From: Candidatus Zixiibacteriota bacterium
GTDB lineage: Bacteria; Zixibacteria; MSB-5A5; GN15; PGXB01
NCBI GenBank assembly: GCA_026397505.1
Contig: JAPLUR010000046.1
Location: 1-64,000, forward strand
Direction of reading: 5' to 3'
DNA: 64,000 bases
The notes below the pieces were generated by a model. It searched no databases. It saw only the letters and a program-made list of their open reading frames with translations, and was not told the DNA's origin. This document shows, piece after piece, positions 57,634 through 64,000 of the stretch. The position numbers and the translations under genes were made by a program. Each line of letters begins with the position of its first letter. Position 1 is the stretch's first letter.

Positions 57634-59103
57634 CTATTTGACCTTTGCTTCCTCTTTGGCTGGCTCATCGAACGGGATGCCCATAACATATTTATGAATC
57701 GCGCGCGCGGCCACTTTACCTGCGCCCGCCGCCAGAATCACGGTGGCGCCGCCGGTAACAATGTCACCGCCGGCAAAGACACCCGGCCGCGAGGTCATCT
57801 GCGTCTTGGGATCAACCTCGATATTGCCCCACTTATTGGTCTTGAGTCCCGGCGTGGTCTGCGGGATCAGAGGATTGGAGGAGTTGCCGACCGCCACCAC
57901 GACCGTATCGACGGGAAGAATGAAATTGGAGCCTTTCATTTCCACCGGCCGCCGCCTGCCAGAGGCATCCGGCTCGCCCAGTTCCATCTTGACACATTCC
58001 ATCCCTTTGACCCAGCCGTTGTCATCGCCGATATAGCGAATGGGGTTGGTCAGGAACATGAACTGCACCCCCTCCTGTTCGGCGTGATGAATCTCCTCTT
58101 TACGGGCCGGCATCTCGTTACGGCTGCGGCGATAGACGATATAGGCATTCATAGCGCCGAGACGAAGCGAGGTACGCACCGAGTCCATGGCGGTATTCCC
58201 GCCGCCGAGAACGGCGACATTTTCACCGGCGAAAATGGGCGTATCGTAATTGGGGAAATCGTAACCGGCCATCAAATTGGAACGCGTCAAAAATTCGTTG
58301 GAGGAATAGATGCCGTTAAGGTTTTCGCCGTCAATTTGCATGAAGTTGGGCAGACCCGCCCCGGTGCCTACAAAAACGGCGTTGAATCCCTGCTCAAACA
58401 GTTCATCGACCGTATCGAGTTTGCCGATGACATAGCTGGTATAAATTTCCACACCCAGTTTCCTGAGATAATCAACCTCGGAGGCGACAATCGCTTTTGG
58501 CAGGCGAAACTCCGGGATACCGTAAATCAGCACGCCGCCCGCTTTGTGAAGAGCTTCGTATATGACCACTTTGTGTCCCATCTGAGCCAGGTCGGCGGCT
58601 ACGGTCAGACCGGCCGGTCCGGCGCCGACAATGGCGACTTTCTTGCCGGTGGGCGGGGGAAGCTGCGGTATTTCGATTTCACCGCGCTCGCGCTCAAAAT
58701 CGGCGACAAACCGCTCCAGATTACCGATGCCGACAGAATTATATTTCTTGGTCAGGATGCAGACTTTCTCACACTGCTCCTCCTGCGGGCAAACTCGTCC
58801 GCAGATGGCGGGGAGAGCGTTGGTTCTTTTTATCACCCTGGCGGCGGCGACAAAATCTCCCTCGGTCACCAGCCTGATAAATTCCGGGATGTTCACCTCC
58901 ACCGGGCAGCCGCCGATACAGGGGGGCTTGGGACAAGCGAGGCAACGCCGGGCCTCAATCATGGCCAATTCCGGCGTCAGGCCGTGTGGCACTTCCTTGA
59001 AATTGCGTATTCTCTCTTTGGCATCCTGCTCCGGCATCTTCTGCCGGGGGATTTTCATCCGCTCTTTCTTTTCCAGAGGCTTATTCTTCTCGTTGTCCGT
59101 CAT
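57634..59103 (-). CDS. nfnB: NfnB/GltA-like NADPH-dependent flavin oxidoreductase, large subunit
   Basis: 489 aa. The N-terminal domain has the two-[4Fe-4S] pattern ARRCLACPKPPCIGGCPVEVNIP and CGRVCPQEEQCEKVC. The rest is a glutamate-synthase-small-subunit-type flavoprotein: FAD site VAIVGAGPAGLTVAADL, NADP site VAVLGGGNTAMDSVRTSLRLG and FAGGDIVTGGATVILAAGAGK. With the small subunit just upstream it forms a NfnAB transhydrogenase (reduced ferredoxin + NADH to NADPH). It could also be annotated as glutamate synthase small subunit; no large GltB lies near. Confidence 0.9.
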   Translation of the reverse strand: MTDNEKNKPLEKKERMKIPRQKMPEQDAKERIRNFKEVPHGLTPELAMIEARRCLACPKPPCIGGCPVEVNIPEFIRLVTEGDFVAAARVIKRTNALPAICGRVCPQEEQCEKVCILTKKYNSVGIGNLERFVADFERERGEIEIPQLPPPTGKKVAIVGAGPAGLTVAADLAQMGHKVVIYEALHKAGGVLIYGIPEFRLPKAIVASEVDYLRKLGVEIYTSYVIGKLDTVDELFEQGFNAVFVGTGAGLPNFMQIDGENLNGIYSSNEFLTRSNLMAGYDFPNYDTPIFAGENVAVLGGGNTAMDSVRTSLRLGAMNAYIVYRRSRNEMPARKEEIHHAEQEGVQFMFLTNPIRYIGDDNGWVKGMECVKMELGEPDASGRRRPVEMKGSNFILPVDTVVVAVGNSSNPLIPQTTPGLKTNKWGNIEVDPKTQMTSRPGVFAGGDIVTGGATVILAAGAGKVAARAIHKYVMGIPFDEPAKEEAKVK

Positions 59104-59127
59104 ATTTATCTCTCGAATGATTTTTTC

Positions 59128-59985
59128 TTAGAGCTGTTTAATCTGGTCGGCCACGCGACAGCCCTCGTGAAGAAATCTTTCGTAGGCAATCTTTTCATAT
59201 TTGGCATACATCTTCAGCCGCTTGGTCATCTCATCAAAGTCAACTTCATGGCCATCGAAATCGGGACCATCGACGCAGGCAAACTTGGTTTTCCCGCCGA
59301 CTGTCACGCGGCAGGCGCCGCACATGCCGGTACCGTCAACCATGATCGGATTGAGACTGACAAAGGTTTTTATTTTCGGCAGGCGGGTGGATGCCACCAC
59401 CGCTTTCATCATCGGGACCGGCCCGATGGAAATGACCATATCGACTTTCTCGCCGGCATCGAGCAGATTTTGCAGGACGGTGGTGACAAAACCATGGGTC
59501 CCATAAGAGCCGTCATCGGTAGAAATCAGAAGCCGGTGCGAGGCGGAAGTAAGTTCCTCTTCATATATCAAAAGGCTCTTACTACGGGCGCCGATGATAG
59601 TAGTCACCTGATTGCCGGCCTCTTTGAGCGCCTGGGCAATCGGGTAAATAGGGGGGATACCGACGCCGCCGCCGATACAAACACAATGGCCGAATTTTTC
59701 CACGTGCGAGGACATCCCCAGAGGGCCGACCACATCGGCAAAGGAATCGCCGGTTTTCATCCGGTTCATCGAGCCGGACGTTTTTCCCACCTCCTGAATG
59801 ACCACGGTCAATAGGCCATTTTTCTTATCCAGCCCGCCGATGGACATCGGGACTCGTTCGCCTCGGTCATGCTGGCGCAGGATTACAAATTGTCCCGCTT
59901 TTGCCTTTTCGACAAGACGGGGAACTTCTATTCTGAAGCGATGTATTTTCTCGCAAAGCTCTTTTTTGTCGACGATCCTAAACAA
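59128..59985 (-). CDS. nfnA: NfnA-like ferredoxin-NADP reductase, small subunit
   Basis: 285 aa. FAD-binding ferredoxin-reductase domain (FRIEVPRLVEKAKAGQFVILRQ) with the NAD(P) part (CVCIGGGVGIPPIYPIAQALKEAG), and a C-terminal [2Fe-2S] site: GMCGACRVTVGGKTKFACVDGP. It starts at TTG 59985 with a strong GGAGG just upstream, since no ATG sits at the family start. It precedes nfnB by 24 nt. Confidence 0.9.
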   Translation of the reverse strand: MFRIVDKKELCEKIHRFRIEVPRLVEKAKAGQFVILRQHDRGERVPMSIGGLDKKNGLLTVVIQEVGKTSGSMNRMKTGDSFADVVGPLGMSSHVEKFGHCVCIGGGVGIPPIYPIAQALKEAGNQVTTIIGARSKSLLIYEEELTSASHRLLISTDDGSYGTHGFVTTVLQNLLDAGEKVDMVISIGPVPMMKAVVASTRLPKIKTFVSLNPIMVDGTGMCGACRVTVGGKTKFACVDGPDFDGHEVDFDEMTKRLKMYAKYEKIAYERFLHEGCRVADQIKQL

Positions 59986-60059
59986 CTTTCCTCCGATGCA
60001 ATTTCACTTCACGCTTTGTCGATGCACGCTATACGGCAGGACAATAAGACGAAATAATA

Positions 60060-61271
60060 CTATTTTTGGCCTGATTTTTCAACAATTTCTTTAGTATCAC
60101 GGGCAATGACCAGTTCCTCATTGGTTGGCACGGCGAAAATCTTAATGCGTGATTGATCGGATGAGATTTCCATCTCCTTGCCGATAGCGGCATTATTTCT
60201 CTCCGCATCCAGTTCGACGCCCATGAATTCCAGTCCCTTGCAGGTCATTTCTCTGATAATTGGCGAGTTTTCACCCACTCCGGCGGTAAAGACGAGGCAG
60301 TCAAGTCCTTTCAAGGCGGCGGCATAAGAGCCGATATATTTCCGCAGGCGATAGCAGTAAATATTCAACGCCAGTCTGGCGTTAGTGTGATTGACCTCAC
60401 TGGCCTGGATTATTTCTCTCATGTCGGATGACACCCCGGAGATTCCAATCAGCCCGGAATGTTTGTTGAGTAGCGTATTCCCCTCATGCAGCGAGAGTTC
60501 CTCGCGCCCCATGACATGGAGAATCACAGCGGGATCGAGGTCGCCGGAACGGGTTCCCATGAGAAGACCCTCGAGAGGGGTAAACCCCATGGAAGTGTCA
60601 ATCGAGACGCCGCCATCCACGGCGGTAATGGAGGCGCCGTTACCAAGATGGCAGGTTATTGTTTTGAGTTGTTCGATCGGTTTCCTCATAAGGGCGGCGG
60701 CCCTATGGGCCACATAGAAATGTGAAGTACCGTGGAAACCATAACGGCGGATGCCATACTTTTTGTACATCACATAAGGAAGGCCATAGATATATGCTTC
60801 CGGCGGCATCTGGTGATGGAAAGCGGTATCGAAAACAGCCACCTGGGGGATTCCGGGAAGCGTTTTTTCGCAAGCCTGAATCCCGCGAAGATTGTGCGGA
60901 TTATGCAGCGGCGCGAGGTCGATCAGGTTGCGGATTTCGGCCATCACTTCCGGAGTGATGAAGACCGATTCGGCGAACCGCTCGCCGCCATGCACGACCC
61001 GATGCCCAATGGCGTGAATTTCCGATTTGTCTTTGATGACGCCATGATTGGCCGAGAGAAGGATTGAAATCACATAAGCGGTGGCCGCGATATGATCCAG
61101 AATTTCGCCCGAAATCTTGACCTCAGGACGGTCAAAAGGTTTATGGGTCAGGACCGCCCCGGTCATGCCGATACGGGCAACCAAACCCTTGGCCAGAGCT
61201 TTTTCATAGTCCATATCAAAGAATTGATATTTTATGGATGAGGAGCCGCAGTTGAGTACCAATATGTTCAT
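60060..61271 (-). CDS. ackA: acetate kinase
   Basis: 403 aa, full length. Motifs: NCGSSSIKYQFFD, IGHRVVHGGERFAES, VFDTAFHHQMP, GNGASITAVDGG, FTPLEGLLMGTRSGDLDPA and FTAGVGENSPIIRE. It converts acetyl phosphate and ADP to acetate and ATP. No phosphotransacetylase is in the window. Its ATG overlaps the stop of the upstream gene by 4 nt. Confidence 0.95.
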   Translation of the reverse strand: MNILVLNCGSSSIKYQFFDMDYEKALAKGLVARIGMTGAVLTHKPFDRPEVKISGEILDHIAATAYVISILLSANHGVIKDKSEIHAIGHRVVHGGERFAESVFITPEVMAEIRNLIDLAPLHNPHNLRGIQACEKTLPGIPQVAVFDTAFHHQMPPEAYIYGLPYVMYKKYGIRRYGFHGTSHFYVAHRAAALMRKPIEQLKTITCHLGNGASITAVDGGVSIDTSMGFTPLEGLLMGTRSGDLDPAVILHVMGREELSLHEGNTLLNKHSGLIGISGVSSDMREIIQASEVNHTNARLALNIYCYRLRKYIGSYAAALKGLDCLVFTAGVGENSPIIREMTCKGLEFMGVELDAERNNAAIGKEMEISSDQSRIKIFAVPTNEELVIARDTKEIVEKSGQK

Positions 61272-62179
61272 TTTACCGTCCGATCGCCATCAGTCGATGG
61301 TTTTTCACAAGGGATACGATTTCCTTCTTTGTCATATTTAAAGAATCCCTGACCGGTCTTGACTCCCAGCTGACCGGCGCGCACCATTTTGCGAAGAACC
61401 GGGCAGGGGTTATACTTGTGCTCCGAAAGCTCGGATAGAAGATTTTCCATCCAGGACATAACCACATCGAGTCCCATCATATCGGCCAGGGCCAGCGGCC
61501 CGACATTAAAGCCGTAACCCAGTTTCATGGCGGTATCGATATCATCGGCGGTGGCCACACCCTCCATTAGAACATGCATCGCCTCGTTCAGGAGCGGAAC
61601 AATGATGCGCGTTGTTATGTACCCGGGATATTCATACACCAGCACTGGCGTCTTGCCGAGCGTATCGGCGAACTGCCGGGCTTTCTCATAGGTATCATCC
61701 GATGTCTTCAACCCGCGGATAATCTCGACCAGAGGAATTTTGGGCACCGGGTTGAGGAAATGCATGCCGATAATTCGATCAGGCCGGGTGGTCATCGCCG
61801 CCAACTCGGTTATGGAAAGAGTAGCGGTGTTGGTGATGAAAATTGTTTCCGGGGGACAGAGGTCATCAAGTTTCTGAAACAACTCTCGTTTCATACGCAG
61901 GTTTTCAGGAATGGCCTCGATGACTATTAAAGCCTCCCTGGCGACCTGCAGTTCGGCCGAGAGAGTTATTCGTGAGAGAATAGCTTTCTTCTCCGCCTGA
62001 GTCATAGCCCAGCGGACGATAGCATGATCGAGGCTTTCGTCAATCCTTTTCAAGCCTTTGTCGGCTACCCTGATGGTGCGATCGAGAAGAACAACCTCGG
62101 TGCCGGTGCTCGCTATCGCCTGAGCAATCCCCTGGCCCATGACGCCGGAACCGGCGATGACAATCTTAGTTGCAGGCAT
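61268..62179 (-). CDS. 3-hydroxyacyl-CoA dehydrogenase (3-hydroxybutyryl-CoA type)
   Basis: 303 aa. NAD motif KIVIAGSGVMGQGIAQAIAS at the N-terminus, FITNTATLSITELAAMTTRPDRIIGMHFLNPVP (catalytic histidine), and the C-terminal domain with GYGFNVGPLALADMMGLDV. It takes 3-hydroxybutyryl-CoA to acetoacetyl-CoA or the reverse. ATG 62179 (MPATKIVIAGSG) is preferred; the frame upstream adds an unconserved stretch. Overlaps ackA by 4 nt, so the pair shares an mRNA. Confidence 0.92.
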   Translation of the reverse strand: MPATKIVIAGSGVMGQGIAQAIASTGTEVVLLDRTIRVADKGLKRIDESLDHAIVRWAMTQAEKKAILSRITLSAELQVAREALIVIEAIPENLRMKRELFQKLDDLCPPETIFITNTATLSITELAAMTTRPDRIIGMHFLNPVPKIPLVEIIRGLKTSDDTYEKARQFADTLGKTPVLVYEYPGYITTRIIVPLLNEAMHVLMEGVATADDIDTAMKLGYGFNVGPLALADMMGLDVVMSWMENLLSELSEHKYNPCPVLRKMVRAGQLGVKTGQGFFKYDKEGNRIPCEKPSTDGDRTVK

Positions 62180-62340
62180 GATACTCAACCTTCGCCAATA
62201 TGTGAAAAAAGTAACAAATACCGGCGCTAATATAAGCAATTGCTATTGGCAGGCAAGGTTTTTTTGATTTCCGACCAATTCAGGTTACTGCCAATAAGTT
62301 ACGCCAAAGGAATTTTAATTCGACAAAAATGTCTATCTAA

Positions 62341-62369
62341 AATATATGTCATGAATGAATTTTTGTCAG
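62341..62369 (-). promoter_or_regulatory. possible promoter of the hydroxyacyl-CoA dehydrogenase/ackA/nfn operon
   Basis: On the minus strand: CTGACA (62369-62364), a 17-nt spacer and TATATT (62346-62341), leaving about 150 nt before the start codon. The rest of the gap from 62180 to 62534 shows no gene; a G-rich run lies near 62480. Confidence 0.5.
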
Positions 62370-62534
62370 ACAGTCGGCGATGATTTCCCGGATTATTATT
62401 TGACGGTTTTGGGTCGGAATAATTTTATTGGTGATAGAGGGGGAATTTCATTTGGAAACAGCCGGGATTGGGGAAAACGGGGGGGGGCGAGACGCGGGAT
62501 TAGTCGCGGGCAGGGGTGAGAGTTAATATTTTTC

Positions 62535-62563
62535 TTGACATAATCGATAATAGGTGATATAGT
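62535..62563 (+). promoter_or_regulatory. promoter of tRNA-Val and possibly thrS
   Basis: TTGACA (62535-62540), 17-nt spacer, TATAGT (62558-62563), about 45 nt before the tRNA. Confidence 0.7.
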
Positions 62564-62615
62564 TACAAGCTTAGGATGTATTTGCTTGTGAAAGCAGACT
62601 CCGATAATAAAGAAT

Positions 62616-62692
62616 GGGCGATTAGCTCAGATGGTTAGAGTACTTGCTTGACATGCAAGGGGTCACTGGTTCGATTCCAGTATCGCCCACCA
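62616..62692 (+). tRNA. tRNA-Val (GAC)
   Basis: Acceptor GGGCGAT/ATCGCCC, anticodon loop TTGACAT, T-arm GTTCGATTC. This tRNA encodes its CCA (62690-62692), unlike the other four in the window. Confidence 0.95.
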
Positions 62693-62756
62693 TTCTTGCG
62701 GGATGTAGGCCGTATCAAGTATGGTTTATGCCCGTTTATAGTTATGAGTGAAGAAA

Positions 62757-64000
62757 ATGAGCGACGCGCAAGTAATTATAAAATTCCCTGATGGCTCCGA
62801 AAGGAGCTTTCCCTGCGGAGTCACCGGGTTTGAAATCGCCAAGTCGATTTCCCCTCGTCTGGCCAAAGAGGCGATTGCCGCGAAGGTCGATGGCGATTTG
62901 AAAGACCTCTCCTGTCCCATTGTGGGGAATGCCCCGATTGAGATAGTCACTTTCGATTCGCCTGAGGGGAAGAAGGTTTTCTGGCATTCCACCTCCCATA
63001 TCATGGCTCAGGCGGTGCAGGAGCTTTTTCCGGGAGCTAAATTGGCCATCGGGCCGGCCATTGAGGAAGGTTTTTACTATGATTTCGACCTTGATAGTCC
63101 TTTTTCACCCGAAGACCTGCAGAAGATTGAAAGCCGGATGGCCAAGATCATCGAGGAGAAAGCCAGATTCCAGAGAGAGGATTTGAGCCGCACTGAAGTT
63201 ATTGAGAGATTCCGGGGCAAGAATGAAAAATACAAAGTGGAAATGCTTCAGGAGGACATTCTGGATGACCGGGTTTCGGTCTATAAACATTCCTTTTTTG
63301 AAGATCTCTGCCGCGGCCCTCATATTCCGGATACCGGTGTGGTCAAGGCTTTCAAGCTGATTGCTTCCTCGGGCGCTTATTGGAGAGGGGATGAGAAAAA
63401 TCGGATGCTCCAGCGTATCTACGGGATATCCTTCCCTAAAAAAAGCATGCTTGAGGAATATCTCGTTCGGCTGGAAGAGGCCAAGAAGCGCGACCACCGA
63501 ACGCTGGGGAAACAACTCAGCCTTTTCCATATCACCAATGATGTCGGCGCCGGGCTGGTGCTCTGGATGCCGCATGGCGCGACAGTCAGAAACCAGATCG
63601 AAAATTTCTGGCGTGAAGAGCATATTAAGGGCGGCTATAGCATTGTTTTCACCCCTCATATAGCCAACCTGGAGCTTTGGAAACGCTCCGGACATACAAT
63701 CAATTACGCCGAAAGCATGTATCAGCCGGTGCAGGTTGATGAGGCGCAGTACCAGATCAAACCGATGAACTGCCCGTTTCATATCATGATGTATAAGTCG
63801 CGGCGCTGGAGTTATCGCGACCTTCCTTTGCGCTGGGCGGAACTCGGCACGGTCTATCGCTATGAATTGCCCGGGGTGCTCCACGGACTGATGCGGGTTC
63901 GCGGATTCACTCAGGACGACGCTCACCACTTTGTCTCCCCGGAGACGATGGAGGACGAGCTGGTCTGGTTGATTAAATTCTGCATCCATATCCTGGACCC
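62757..64000 (+). CDS. thrS: threonyl-tRNA synthetase (3' end outside window)
   Basis: 414 residues of about 640 are visible. Domains in order: TGS domain (about 1-65, with DGSERSFPCGVTGFEIAKSI), the editing domain (HSTSHIMAQAVQELFPG, with HxxxH zinc-like site, and DLCRGPHIP), then the class II catalytic core (LVLWMPHGATVRNQIENFW, YQIKPMNCPFHIMMYKS with the zinc cysteine, and RYELPGVLHGLMRVRGFTQDD). The sequence runs off the window end. ATG 62757 begins MSDAQVIIKFPDGSERSF, the family start. Confidence 0.95.
   Translation, partial: MSDAQVIIKFPDGSERSFPCGVTGFEIAKSISPRLAKEAIAAKVDGDLKDLSCPIVGNAPIEIVTFDSPEGKKVFWHSTSHIMAQAVQELFPGAKLAIGPAIEEGFYYDFDLDSPFSPEDLQKIESRMAKIIEEKARFQREDLSRTEVIERFRGKNEKYKVEMLQEDILDDRVSVYKHSFFEDLCRGPHIPDTGVVKAFKLIASSGAYWRGDEKNRMLQRIYGISFPKKSMLEEYLVRLEEAKKRDHRTLGKQLSLFHITNDVGAGLVLWMPHGATVRNQIENFWREEHIKGGYSIVFTPHIANLELWKRSGHTINYAESMYQPVQVDEAQYQIKPMNCPFHIMMYKSRRWSYRDLPLRWAELGTVYRYELPGVLHGLMRVRGFTQDDAHHFVSPETMEDELVWLIKFCIHILD

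Noticed and set aside
57616-59814. A 732-codon frame on the plus strand, antisense to nfnB and nfnA
   Set aside because: It is the shadow of two well-supported genes on the minus strand; its translation has no family features.

Overview
The window is a bacterial chromosome segment of roughly balanced base composition. It probably comes from an uncultured lineage of the Fibrobacteres-Chlorobi-Bacteroidetes group, and my best guess is Candidatus Zixibacteria. That placement is an inference. It rests on secreted proteins pairing dockerin-like calcium repeats (INFLYKGG pattern) with TolB-type propellers, a subtilase with a FlgD/sorting-type C-terminal domain, FN3-LVIVD lipoproteins, and a mixed aerobic/ferredoxin central metabolism. 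The 16S gene would settle it, but that gene is itself damaged.

Layout. 1-8.4 kb: a DUF92 membrane protein (cut by the edge), an acyl-CoA dehydrogenase, a complete lipoylated 2-oxoacid dehydrogenase complex (E1 alpha, E1 beta, E2, E3) and three small proteins (DUF2752, TM2, PAS). 8.5-11.8 kb, minus strand: an FN3/LVIVD lipoprotein, an O-methyltransferase and octanoyltransferase LipB, which would serve the E2. 12.0-17.4 kb: one rRNA operon, 16S-tRNA-Ile-tRNA-Ala-23S-5S, with a consensus promoter, boxA sites, RNase III stems and a terminator. 17.5-35 kb: accessory and surface genes (hypotheticals, molbindin, isochorismatase/cupin pair, dockerin/propeller protein, sigma factor plus zinc-finger/TPR regulator, ferritin-like protein, pilin, SemiSWEET, exported nucleosidase, subtilase, PAS-GAF and DHp-only sensor parts), with many intergenic palindromes. 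35-39.6 kb: tRNA-Ala, a SprT-like protease, then rplM-rpsI-rpsB-tsf-pyrH-frr.

39.9-54.2 kb: an aldehyde dehydrogenase, then a tightly packed run of cyclic-2,3-diphosphoglycerate-synthetase-like protein, carbamate kinase, CCA transferase, sucCD, korDABC, ndk, a LarA-family protein, mdh and icd. This groups the isocitrate to 2-oxoglutarate to succinyl-CoA to succinate steps and malate dehydrogenase, using the ferredoxin-dependent 2-oxoglutarate oxidoreductase rather than an OGDH. 54.5-56.9 kb: an island with a KTSC-like small protein and an OLD-family ATPase/TOPRIM nuclease behind its own promoter. 57.6-62.2 kb, minus strand: hydroxyacyl-CoA dehydrogenase, acetate kinase and a two-subunit NfnAB-type ferredoxin/NADPH transhydrogenase, linking reduced ferredoxin to NADPH. 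62.6 kb to the end: tRNA-Val and thrS (cut by the edge).

The most striking observations are two internal losses in universally conserved genes. The 16S rRNA lacks about 137 nt (about E. coli 1000-1136) and frr lacks about 47 codons in frame. Neither product should work as read, so the window either carries assembly errors at those points or records something very unusual. The other points of interest are the OLD/KTSC island with its hairpin leader, the sigma/anti-sigma-TPR pair, the kinase lacking an ATPase domain, a histone-like tail on SucD, and a recurrent promoter architecture (TTGACA, 16-17 nt, TATATT-like).
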